A DNA stretch of 64,000 bases from Legionella_C sp048541585 (GTDB taxonomy: Bacteria > Pseudomonadota > Gammaproteobacteria > Legionellales > Legionellaceae): contig NZ_CP183307.1 of assembly GCF_048541585.1 (NCBI RefSeq), forward strand, positions 16,405 through 80,404. Reading direction: 5' to 3'. The notes below the pieces were generated by a model, which was given only the letters and a program-made list of their open reading frames with translations, did no database searches and was not told the DNA's origin. The position numbers were made by a program, and so were the translations under genes. Below are positions 36,446-45,053 of the stretch, in pieces; positions within the stretch are counted from its first letter, which is position 1; every line of letters begins with the position of its first letter.

Positions 36446-37488
36446 ATGAATGTTTTTTACTGCTTCTACAAAGCTCATTTAAGTCAATCCTGTTTAATAT
36501 TTTTTTATCCACGTTTATTTGGAGCTATTTGTTATACCGGCAAGCTCCCGTTAAACAAGCAACACTTTGGTATGGGTTGATTTTTTTTAAGTCTCTATCG
36601 CTGGTTTTATAGCCAGCAAAGTATTAATAAGCGCACTTATCTTGTAAAAAAAGACCGAATCAAATTTACTTTTATCCTCTTAACCGGCTTAATAGGTGCC
36701 TTATGGGAGAGCTGTTACCTTTGGTTTTACCCTTATTTCTTAGTCATGCATCAAAACGTCATTACGCTCGTCTTAAGCGGTATGGCCTCAGGAGCGCTGG
36801 CCTCGCTTTCCATTTATTTACCAGCCTATTATACTTACCTTATTCCTATGTTTTTACCGCTTATTTTGTACAACTATTGACTTGGCGACCTTGACCACAC
36901 TGTTTTAGCGTCTATGTTCGTACTTTTTGTTATCATGTTAATCATTACCGCTAAATTTCCTTCGGCTTTATTAAGAGAAACTATAGCGCTCGCCAAAGAA
37001 AAAGATAAAGCCTTAGAAGAGGTTCAACGCACGGCTATCACCAATGGCTTAACCGGGCTTTATAGCCGCCGCTATTTTGATCAACGATTTAATGAAGAAT
37101 TTAGACGAGCCCAACAAAATAAGCATCCGTTAAATTTAATTTTAATTGATGTAGATGACTTTAAAAAAATAAATGACCAGCATGGTCACCCTTCAGGTGA
37201 TTTATGTTTAAAGGAGTTAGCCAATACCATCAAAGACTCTGCGGCCGCGCCAATGATGCCACTTTTCGCATTGGCGGCGATGAATTTGCAGCTATTTTAA
37301 GTAACATTTCACTGGATGAGACCATTTCCCTTTGCAACAAAATTCAACAAAAATTTAAACAAGAAACAAAACTTTCAAATCCAACCATCAGTATAGAGAT
37401 TATTCGCATTCCACCTCTGTGTACCAATAAAATTGATGAGGTTGTTTCAGTAGCAGACCAAACCTTATATGAAGCGAAAAGCTGGTAA
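36446..37488 (+). pseudogene. Membrane-anchored GGDEF diguanylate cyclase, multiply broken
   Basis: Reading across frames: a multi-helix membrane region (FIWSYLLYRQAPVKQATLWY, then after a T8 run FLSLYRWFYSQ, ALWESCYLWFYPYF, SGMASGALASLSIYLPAYY). An in-frame stop follows near 36880, then a last helix, LAKEKDKALEEVQ coiled linker, NGLTGLYSRRYFDQRF, LNLILIDVDDFKKINDQHGH. After another frame change near 37240 it gives NDATFRIGGDEFAAIL to 37488. At least three disruptions: a T8 homopolymer (about 36580-36590), a stop and a second frameshift. The GGDEF active site itself is intact in sequence but not expressed as one protein. Confidence 0.75.
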
Positions 37489-37604
37489 AAATCAAATCTA
37501 TTCACAACAATTAAACTGTTAACGTTTTGTGCTACTTCTAGTTACTAAAGATTTTTTAAAATTGTTTAACTCAAATGTATATGCGCTCAAATTTGGAGAC
37601 TTTT

Positions 37605-37813
37605 ATGACAGACAAAGAGGCGATAGAACTAGAAAAAATATATAGCTCATCAGCAGTTGCTAATAAATTAAGACAAATTGCAGAGGCTATTTATCAAAAT
37701 AAAGGCTTTCAACTATAAATAAACAACAAACGTATTTATGGCCTGTTGATGTGTATGTTGAATTTGAGTATGAAGAAAGTGATAACTACGAGCTTAGTAT
37801 TGAAATAAAATGA
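37605..37813 (+). pseudogene. Amphi-Trp domain protein, frameshifted
   Basis: ATG 37605 follows TTGGAG. The first frame, 37 codons, reads EAIELEKIYSSSAVANKLRQIAEAIYQNKGF and stops. One base away the family continues as TYLWPVDVYVEFEYEESDNYELSIEIK to TGA 37811-37813, where a tryptophan codon is expected. The layout (helix, then P.D....EYE......ELEIEI.W) fits small amphi-Trp domain proteins of unknown function. A one-base loss and possibly a Trp-to-stop change have damaged it. Recognition rests on pattern only. Confidence 0.5.
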
Positions 37814-38126
37814 AAAAAAATAAAGGTTAGTTTTCTTACAGTTATATCTATGAGAGGAGCTTAATGTCACTATGTTTAGAACTTATAAATAGGAACACGA
37901 GGCTTGAAAAAATCTCAAAAATTGACCGACCTAAGCAAGCAATTAGATAGCGATACGCTTTCTCTAAAGACATTAATCGGCTCCATTTAAACCTTTTTTA
38001 TCACGCTGGCGATGAATTGGCGTTAAAAATTACAATAATGCTAAAAATTTATTTCAAAAGAGCATCCAGCAATAAAAAAGTTTATACTAAATTTATAGTG
38101 TAGGTAATAAGTCAATTAGGTTAGCT
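37814..38126. other. Stretch without supported gene
   Basis: Two short readable pieces (MSLCLELINRNTRLEKIS from 37864 and KKSQKLTDLSKQLDSDTLSL from about 37905) share DNA in different frames. Neither shows a family or a clean ribosome site. They may be scraps of a decayed gene. Confidence 0.3.
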
Positions 38127-38624
38127 ATGTTTAGGCATTATGAAAAACAAAGGAATGACAACACGCAACAACAATCATTCTTTATGTTATTGGTTGCAGT
38201 GAATGATAATGAAAAGCGGCTTTATGGCATTGATGCATCGATTATTTTTCATAAAATCCCTAGTTTTCAAATTAGAATGGCCCTAGAAAATTGTCTTAAA
38301 AGACCAAATGAATTACTTTTTAACAACTTAACGTCTGCTATTAACAAAGGTAATCAGTTGGTTAACCAGTTAAAGAAAATTAAACCTGATTTTTTTATTA
38401 GTACCACAACAACCTTTAGATTAAATGAGACGCTTAATGAAGCCTTTCTTTTTCAGATTTTAGAAGTTAAAGCCCCTAATAGTAATACTATCAAATCTTA
38501 TATTGTTGATTTTCTTAAAGGAGACTATCACGCTTTAGCAGAGCACAGTTGTTTTTTACATAATCCGGATGCAAGCAAAGCCTATGAAAATAACGCTATT
38601 ATAACGGGAGGCCCTTTATTTTAA
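38127..38624 (+). CDS. Hypothetical protein
   Basis: 165 residues, no family recognised. No signal peptide. It has a hydrophobic N-terminal strand (SFFMLLVAV), lysine/asparagine-rich helices (LFNNLTSAINKGNQLVNQLKKI) and a glycine-proline ending (ITGGPLF). The upstream sequence is AT-rich, with AGG before ATG. It is a candidate accessory or effector-type protein by location only. Confidence 0.5.
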   Translation: MFRHYEKQRNDNTQQQSFFMLLVAVNDNEKRLYGIDASIIFHKIPSFQIRMALENCLKRPNELLFNNLTSAINKGNQLVNQLKKIKPDFFISTTTTFRLNETLNEAFLFQILEVKAPNSNTIKSYIVDFLKGDYHALAEHSCFLHNPDASKAYENNAIITGGPLF

Positions 38625-38630
38625 AGATAA

Positions 38631-38990
38631 GATTTTTTTAACCTTAATACGTCACTATCAGTAGGATTGGATTTTGAATGGCTAACCTTTGATAAAGAAA
38701 TTTTAGACCATGGCTATTATTCACCTAAATTATATCAAGCTTATAGAGTTGGCTTTTTAGTTAATAGTCAGGTTTATGACAACTTATTATTAGAATTTTA
38801 TCTAGCCCCAGGTATAGTTAGAGATAATTTTACTAGACATTTTGGGCTTGATATCAACTCAGTTTTACAAGTTAGATACAGTATTCGTAAGAATGTTGAG
38901 CTCGTTACTGAGCTTGATTATGTTTATGAAGAGTTAACGCCAACTTATTATGAGGTCGATGCGTCTATTGGTATTACTTGGCGGTTTTAA
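38631..38990 (+). pseudogene. C-terminal piece of an outer-membrane beta-barrel protein
   Basis: The open frame begins after a stop at 38628 and has no proper start codon; the first ATG-like codon is TTG 38667. LSVGLDFEWLTFDKEILDHGYYSPKLYQAYRVGF, then alternating strands, ends in VDASIGITWRF. The final phenylalanine and alternating aromatic pattern are typical of an outer-membrane barrel. GYYSP resembles the barrel of BcsC/PgaA-type exopolysaccharide exporters. The N-terminal bulk of the gene is missing, so this is a remnant. Confidence 0.5.
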
Positions 38991-39509
38991 ACCTAACGTA
39001 AACTGGTGGAATCTTTACTGAGGTGTTACAGATGATTAAGGTACACTCAATTTTAAAGTGCAATTTCCGCTTGGAGAATGTAGCGCTTCTCTATAATCAT
39101 AACATGCTTTTATATTCCCAACAGCGTATTGGCTAATTATTCAATTTTTTAACTGGTATATACTTGTCTTATCATCTTTACTCCATGTTGATGAAATTAT
39201 ATTTCTTAAACAAGGGGTATGGCTATTTGAGGATATCAGATTAAGCTCTATGGAAAGTGACTAAGTTCTCTTCGTGTTTTTACATCCTCCTCATTTTTGA
39301 ACGACAATAATTTAATAGCTGAAACTTAGTCTTAAATAATTTTACATAGTTTATTTTTAAATGTTGTTCATTTTTTGTGTATAAAACTCTTATTTCATCA
39401 GCAAAAATTGGACTTCTAGCAAAAAGAGTATTTCCTAAGATATTAAATATAATTAAATCATTACGCTATTATAATGAGGTAAAATCAAGCTAAAATCTGC
39501 AGCTCGTCT
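38991..39509. other. Gene-free, strongly AT-rich stretch
   Basis: No gene, tRNA or IS end seen. The right part (about 39420-39509) leads into the inverted scrap of the surface cluster and may hold its deletion junction. Confidence 0.4.
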
Positions 39510-39650
39510 AATTAGATTAAAGAATGGGAAGCCTGCATGCGAAAACATAGTGGCAATGAGTAACCAAAGACCCATGATTGGCTTGCGCCATCCATATTGA
39601 TTTCTCATCTGATTGTCCTTATGAAGGTAGGTTAAGTTAAACAACATACT
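39510..39650 (-). pseudogene. Inverted scrap duplicated from the 45.0-kb gene junction
   Basis: On the minus strand the sequence reads LFNLTYLHKDNQ, then MRNQYGWRKPIMGLWLLIATMFSHAGFPF. This mirrors the junction at 45,015-45,150, where the small outer-membrane barrel ends in GVLFNLTYLA and the DUF1566-type protein starts MKNQYGWRKPIMGIWLLVATVFAHAGLPL. The DNA is closely similar across the stop, spacer and start. Both flanks diverge, so a paralogous copy of the pair existed here and was mostly deleted. It is not expressed as a complete gene. Confidence 0.75.
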
Positions 39651-39833
39651 TTCGTTAATTGCCTATGATGTACCCATGTCAGCAACGACTTTGCTGACAC
39701 TATTGTTACCTTCGAAATATTATATTTTATAGTCTCATCGAATAAATCAATGGTTGTTAAAGAACGACTAAGTAACCTCATTTACGCTCAAAATATTTTT
39801 TTAATGAGACTAGATTATAAATCTTAGCTAGTT

Positions 39834-41471
39834 CTAACTAGGCATATTTGTTTTCTCACAAACGCCTTGAAAACACTTAGTCATTCTGTTTTCTGGCATA
39901 AATTTTTGAGTAAACTCAGTCTTTAGGTAGTTATCATAGCTAACATCATTATTAAGGTAACGTTTAAAGAAAGCCGTGCCGTAAAAGGCTAAAAATTGCG
40001 AGACTTTATCTTCATCTAAATAAAGGGGAAAGTTGCCAGGTGGGATGTCAAAAACCCAAGTTGGAATAGTCCCGCCATAATAAAACGCGACCGATTGCTG
40101 ATAACTAGTATTAGTTGACCACTCAGGAACGACAACGGAGTTAAACGTATTGGTTAGGGTGTAGTAATTAGGAGGAATACTCGTTTTCTGACAGTCATAG
40201 AGCAACGTACCCGGTCCAAAATTATTATTTGCAAAATAGCCAAACACAATGGTATCTAGAGGTTGAACAAGTAATGGATTTTGCCCTAATGCTGTAAAGA
40301 CGGCATCAAAAAACCCACAAAAACCTGAATCTAATTGATGCGTACTATTTTTGAGAATAACTTCATATTTAGGCGCTTGTTGGCTAGGCAATAGACTAAA
40401 AACTCGATTGCGCGCGTAAGATGAATCACCATAAATTGTAAATACAGGTAGCGTAATCGAGCGGATGTTCTCATCACTGCTGGCAGGTGCCTCTGTTGTT
40501 GCATTAGCGCAGTCCTCATAGGGCATAATTGCTTTAATCCGCGGATTAGGCGCAATATTTAAATCGGTTGAGCCACCGGCTAAAATGACCGTATTACAAG
40601 CACCTAAGGAAAAGCCTACGGCACCAAACTGATTAACATCAATGTGGTTTTGAAAAGAAGGGATATTAGTATCACTCACATTTCTAGCGACTAAACTCGC
40701 TACTAAAAAATTAATGTCTGCGATATTATCGGGTGGTACGGTAAAAAAAATATCACCATTATAAATAAAATCAATACTTTGAATGTTAGGCGCTAAATAA
40801 TCAGCCACGCCTTGATTAATAAACCCATTAGCATGATTAAGAGCGGCCACAATAAAACCATTGTTCGCTAAGCGCTCAGCTACTTTATAAAATTCTATGG
40901 CTTGCCCACTACTGCCATGAGAATAAACAATAACAGGAAATGCGCCTGGAGCAAGGGCTACATTTTCAACCGCTTGGTTCGAATAAAAATTAATATTAAA
41001 TTGCGCGGGGCATACAACTTGCGGTAACGGTGGCAGGCCGGCTGGCGGTGGTGGCGAGGCATAAGGTGTATTTAATAATGTTTTTGCAATGGGTCCTAAT
41101 AAAGGATTGCTATTATTGCACTCAACAACATTCGTTGGCGCAGGCATAAAGGGTGGCATATCACTTTCAACCGTATGGTTAAACGTATATTCCGCTAAAG
41201 GCGTCGTGGCAGTAGCCTGTGTTGGGTACCACATATCAACAACAAAACGCCTACCCCGATTTCGATACTCATTTTGCACTAAAGGACTGTAGGTATTATA
41301 AATTTCATCCGGAATTAAAATGGAGGGCGCCCGACTTAAGTCTTGCAAGGTAATACTGGTATGTCCTACTCGATATGGCCCTTCTAAAAGAGGCGGCAGT
41401 GCGACGGCAGATGCTAGTTTAGGTAAAAGACAAAGACTTAAGGTTAATTTTAAATAGCGTTTGCTGTGCAT
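39834..41471 (-). CDS. Secreted alpha/beta-hydrolase (PAF-acetylhydrolase/dienelactone-hydrolase-like)
   Basis: 545 residues with a signal peptide (YLKLTLSLCLLPKLASAVA). RRFVVDMWYPTQAT opens the catalytic part. PVIVYSHGSSGQAIEFYKVAERLANNGFIVAALNHANG has the oxyanion HG motif, and FGAVGFSLGACNTVILAGG holds the nucleophile elbow G-F-S-L-G. YGDSSYARN may bear the acid and STHQLDSGFC the histidine. It resembles secreted lipases or PAF acetylhydrolases of intracellular bacteria. It has proline-rich insertions (SPPPPAGLPPLPQ) and cysteine pairs. It is transcribed away from the inverse-autotransporter gene, sharing a 165-base divergent promoter region. Confidence 0.85.
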   Translation of the reverse strand: MHSKRYLKLTLSLCLLPKLASAVALPPLLEGPYRVGHTSITLQDLSRAPSILIPDEIYNTYSPLVQNEYRNRGRRFVVDMWYPTQATATTPLAEYTFNHTVESDMPPFMPAPTNVVECNNSNPLLGPIAKTLLNTPYASPPPPAGLPPLPQVVCPAQFNINFYSNQAVENVALAPGAFPVIVYSHGSSGQAIEFYKVAERLANNGFIVAALNHANGFINQGVADYLAPNIQSIDFIYNGDIFFTVPPDNIADINFLVASLVARNVSDTNIPSFQNHIDVNQFGAVGFSLGACNTVILAGGSTDLNIAPNPRIKAIMPYEDCANATTEAPASSDENIRSITLPVFTIYGDSSYARNRVFSLLPSQQAPKYEVILKNSTHQLDSGFCGFFDAVFTALGQNPLLVQPLDTIVFGYFANNNFGPGTLLYDCQKTSIPPNYYTLTNTFNSVVVPEWSTNTSYQQSVAFYYGGTIPTWVFDIPPGNFPLYLDEDKVSQFLAFYGTAFFKRYLNNDVSYDNYLKTEFTQKFMPENRMTKCFQGVCEKTNMPS

Positions 41472-41636
41472 GCCAGTCCTTTAGCGTAGGGTTAATCAGT
41501 TTACGTTAAATGAAACCCTTTCTTTTTACAATTTATTTTTTATTTACGTACTTAACAAAGTAAGGAATAATGAAGCTTATTGATTAAAATAATGACCGCT
41601 TACCAATTCAAAAAATTAAAATAAAAGGAATGATTG

Positions 41637-44264
41637 ATGCGTCTATGGAAAGAAGCCTTTATTGAAAGCACCGTCTGTTGTTTATTATGTCTCTCATGTT
41701 CTGCTAAAGCAGCTGTTTTAGCAGACATCCTTGAGCCTAAGCGCGCCACACGCGCCTCTCTTTCAGGTGGGGTTGGTGCGTTTGAAGGCAGCAGTGCTGG
41801 TTTAGGTTTGGCTGATGTTTTAATTCCTTTAAATGCGTCTAATGTCCATAATCTTTTTTCCAATTTTGATATAAAAGCCGGTCAAGAAGGTAGTTATGGG
41901 TTATCTGCAGGCCTTGGGTTTCGTGAATTACGCTTTGATGGGATTGCTGGTCTCTATATGTTTGCTGACTATAGTAAAACCACGCTTAATAAGGAAGCGA
42001 TGGTTTTTAACCCAGGCTTTGAATGGCTTAACAACACCCTCGATTTTCACATTAATGGCTATGTACCAGCAAATCAACAAAAATCGCTCGTTAATTATGG
42101 TCCCAACCGTCGAACATTGACCCAAACCTTAAGTCGCTTTGATGTCCGCAAAGAATACACCTACACGAGCAGTTATTTTGAAGCAATAGGCCCTGGGGCT
42201 GACGTTATTTTAGGTAATACCTTTGCTAATTTCTATTTTGTGCGACCCTATATTGGTGCATATTACTATGCCCCTGAAAAAATGAATACCATTCAAGGTG
42301 TACAAGGTGGCGTTGATATTCCACTGACCTCAAGACTCACTTTAAAGTTTGCCGATAGTTATGATAATGTCCATCACAATACGGCTTTTTTAGGCCTAAC
42401 GCTACAATTAGGGGGCGTTGGGCAGTTTGCTAAAACAACGTTATCTGACCGATTAAGTGATGAAATACCGCGCCACTTAGGCACCCTCAACACGGGCAGT
42501 TTTATTCCGAGTGAACGCGCCTGGCTTCAAACCAGTAGCGAGGTGCTTACCAAAAATAACGTCTGGTTTTTTTCATCCACTGCCGGCGATACTTCTTTAG
42601 TGACACCCATGAGCTGTACCTACGAGCATCCCTGTTACAGCACTCAATTTAATCAGATTAACTTAAATTTAATTAGTCAATACACCGTTAACCCTAAAAT
42701 TTATTTAGAGCAAGGATTATTTGATATTAGCGCCAATAATCACTATTTATTTATCCTACCAGGACAGTCTATCTATGGACGCACCCGAGCATTTGCAGCC
42801 CCTGCGCCCTTTGGCAATCAACCCATTATTAATGGGACATTTGACTTACAAGGTAATAATATCTTAGCTAACTTAACCTTAGATGGCAGAGGTACCTTGC
42901 AACCCATCGGGATTGTTGCAGGCAACGCCTTTAGGCCAGTTAGTAACCTCTTTATCAATACGGTTGAGGTGCGAAATTTTGCGGGCAACAATGTCAGTGC
43001 CGGCTATGGCATGAAAATAATCGGGACGAATATTCAAATTAATAATTCGCAAGTTAACAACATTGAGAGCGGTGTCAATGTCGATGAGCCACTCGTTGGT
43101 CAAGTGTTTGGAATTGCAGGCCTAAATACTGGTATAGGCTACTTTAATATTATTAACAATACAGTCGAATCAATAAGCACCAACGATGCAGCGCAATATC
43201 ATGCTCTCTTTGGACTTCATGTGGAAAACGCGGCCACAGGTAGTATCACTGTGGCAGATAATACGGTGACCAACTTTAATCCTGCAATCAATGCCGCCAT
43301 GTATGGCATTTGGGGTGAGAATCAAACTACCGGTGCGCTTAATTTTAATCGCAATACCGTCACTAACTTAAGAGGTGCGCTCCATGGTGGGGAAAATCAA
43401 TCCTTGTATGGTTTAATGGTTTTTAACAATGGACTTGGTAATGTTGCTGTGCGTAATAACACACTTTCTAATTTAGTATCAGGTAATGCGTCTATTTCAA
43501 CTACCACTATAGGTATTACTGTTAATAACCAATTAGGTGTGGCTCGAATAGAGAACAATGCAATCAACAATATTTTAGGTGGAATATCACAGACTGATGA
43601 AGTTGATGGGATTAATCTTGCCAATTATGGCGGGCAGGTGCAAGTTAATAATAATGTCATAGATACAATTAGCGCAGGCTCGGGCATTAATGAAGGCGGT
43701 ATTGCCAGTGGGATTCAACTCTTTCAAAGTCACGGCAATTTAGTCGCCCAAGCCAACACCATTACCCATATTTCTGGCGGCGCTAATGCCATCGGCGGCA
43801 ATGCCATGGGGATTCAAGCACACGGTGTCTTTGATGGTACTATGAGTTTAATTCAAAACACCATTAGCCAAATTACAGGGGGCAATGGTGGCGGTATTGG
43901 CGGCAATGGTTTGGGTATTTTCGCGCACAATGATTACAGTGATGAAAATGGCAATACCGCCATGCTTATTTCCGGCAATAATGTCTCTGTTATTTATGGT
44001 GGCACCGGCACTAACATAGGCGGTGATGCCGTCGGCATTGAAGCCATAAATTCAGGCGGGGATGTCCACATTAATAACAATACAGTAAACTTGGTGCAAG
44101 GCGGCAATGGCAATGACAAAGGAGGCAATGCGTTTGGTATTTATGGCTATCAATATTACAGTCCTATTTTTGAAAGCAATAATAGCGTGAGTAATGTCGT
44201 CGCAGGTAGCGGTACAATCATGGGCGTTGACGAGGATATTCGTATTACTTTTCCACCCTTTTAA
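41637..44264 (+). CDS. Inverse-autotransporter-like outer-membrane barrel with beta-helix passenger
   Basis: 875 residues from ATG 41637 (AAAAGGA upstream). Signal peptide ends near CLSCSAKA. Residues about 30-265 form a barrel-type domain: GGVGAFEGSSAGLGLADVLIPL, GLSAGLGFRELRFDGIAGLYMFADYS, NPGFEWLNNTLDFHINGYVP, TAFLGLTLQLGG. It resembles the intimin/invasin IAT barrel, which sits N-terminal. From about 360 the protein repeats short N-rich strands (NNxV-N-x-I-x-x-G: IQNTISQITGGNGGGIGG, INNNTVNLVQGGNGNDKGG), typical of right-handed beta-helix surface proteins. It is probably a surface adhesin. The nearby small barrel and DUF1566 protein appear to form one transcription unit with it. Confidence 0.78.
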   Translation: MRLWKEAFIESTVCCLLCLSCSAKAAVLADILEPKRATRASLSGGVGAFEGSSAGLGLADVLIPLNASNVHNLFSNFDIKAGQEGSYGLSAGLGFRELRFDGIAGLYMFADYSKTTLNKEAMVFNPGFEWLNNTLDFHINGYVPANQQKSLVNYGPNRRTLTQTLSRFDVRKEYTYTSSYFEAIGPGADVILGNTFANFYFVRPYIGAYYYAPEKMNTIQGVQGGVDIPLTSRLTLKFADSYDNVHHNTAFLGLTLQLGGVGQFAKTTLSDRLSDEIPRHLGTLNTGSFIPSERAWLQTSSEVLTKNNVWFFSSTAGDTSLVTPMSCTYEHPCYSTQFNQINLNLISQYTVNPKIYLEQGLFDISANNHYLFILPGQSIYGRTRAFAAPAPFGNQPIINGTFDLQGNNILANLTLDGRGTLQPIGIVAGNAFRPVSNLFINTVEVRNFAGNNVSAGYGMKIIGTNIQINNSQVNNIESGVNVDEPLVGQVFGIAGLNTGIGYFNIINNTVESISTNDAAQYHALFGLHVENAATGSITVADNTVTNFNPAINAAMYGIWGENQTTGALNFNRNTVTNLRGALHGGENQSLYGLMVFNNGLGNVAVRNNTLSNLVSGNASISTTTIGITVNNQLGVARIENNAINNILGGISQTDEVDGINLANYGGQVQVNNNVIDTISAGSGINEGGIASGIQLFQSHGNLVAQANTITHISGGANAIGGNAMGIQAHGVFDGTMSLIQNTISQITGGNGGGIGGNGLGIFAHNDYSDENGNTAMLISGNNVSVIYGGTGTNIGGDAVGIEAINSGGDVHINNNTVNLVQGGNGNDKGGNAFGIYGYQYYSPIFESNNSVSNVVAGSGTIMGVDEDIRITFPPF

Positions 44265-44293
44265 GCAAACCAAACACCCTTTTAGGAACATGA

Positions 44294-45043
44294 ATGATGA
44301 ATAGGATGTTAATGGTCGTTGGGTTAGCAAGTAGCGCAATAAGTAGTCCCTTTGCAGGCACCCTGGGTCCGGCCGTGGTGTTACCTGCAAAGCACTGGGT
44401 TAGCAGTCTCAGTCTAGGTCCTGTGTGGGCAGAAGCTGGTAAGACGCAGACCTTTTTTCTAACCCCAGACATTGAAAAAACCTATGTGGCTAGCAAATCC
44501 ACACAAGCATTAGCCGCAGGCGAGTTCTTTCTTGGGCTACAAGCGCCCTTTTCATCAGCTTGGCAAGTCCAAGTGGGACTGGCTACAGCCACGACTGCGA
44601 ATGCCAGACTTCAAGGCATCATTTGGGATGATGCCGACCCTGAGTTTGCGAATTACACGTACCGCTATAAGGTACGCCATAGTCGCATAGCAGTAAAAGG
44701 AAAATGGTTGCTTGATAATGGTTATTGGGTGTTGCCTTGGGTCAGCGGTAGTATAGGGGTTGGCTTTAATCGGGCACAGGATTTCACCAATACCCCGTTG
44801 ATTTTTGAGGCCTTGCCGAATAATAATTTTACCAACAACACGCAAACGACGTTTACCTACACGCTTGGAGCGGGTGTTCAAAAAGCCATTAACTATCACT
44901 GGCAGGCCGGCCTAGGTTACGAGTTTGCTGACTGGGGCAAAAGCCATCTGGGTCGAGCAACCGAGCAAACCCGTCATTCAGGCTTAGTATTAAATCATCT
45001 CTACACCCATGGCGTATTGTTTAACCTAACCTACCTTGCTTAA
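44294..45043 (+). CDS. Small outer-membrane beta-barrel protein (opacity/OmpA-barrel-like)
   Basis: 249 residues; a signal peptide (MLMVVGLASSAISSPFAG) is followed by alternating amphipathic strands (HWVSSLSLGPVWAEAG, WQVQVGLATATTANAR, YWVLPWVSGSIGVGFNR, HWQAGLGYEFADWGKSHLG). The C-terminus, GVLFNLTYLA, lacks a terminal Phe. It resembles the 8-stranded outer-membrane barrels abundant in Legionella-type genomes. It starts 30 bases after the autotransporter-like gene, which ends GACATG-free in AGGAACATGA. The last residues and the following start are duplicated at 39,510-39,650. Confidence 0.75.
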   Translation: MMNRMLMVVGLASSAISSPFAGTLGPAVVLPAKHWVSSLSLGPVWAEAGKTQTFFLTPDIEKTYVASKSTQALAAGEFFLGLQAPFSSAWQVQVGLATATTANARLQGIIWDDADPEFANYTYRYKVRHSRIAVKGKWLLDNGYWVLPWVSGSIGVGFNRAQDFTNTPLIFEALPNNNFTNNTQTTFTYTLGAGVQKAINYHWQAGLGYEFADWGKSHLGRATEQTRHSGLVLNHLYTHGVLFNLTYLA

Positions 45044-45053
45044 GGACAAGCAG

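Noticed and set aside
44052..44899. Minus-strand frames of 112 and 114 codons opposite the surface cluster
   Set aside because: They overlie two strongly supported genes and show no domain; they follow from the composition of the repeats.
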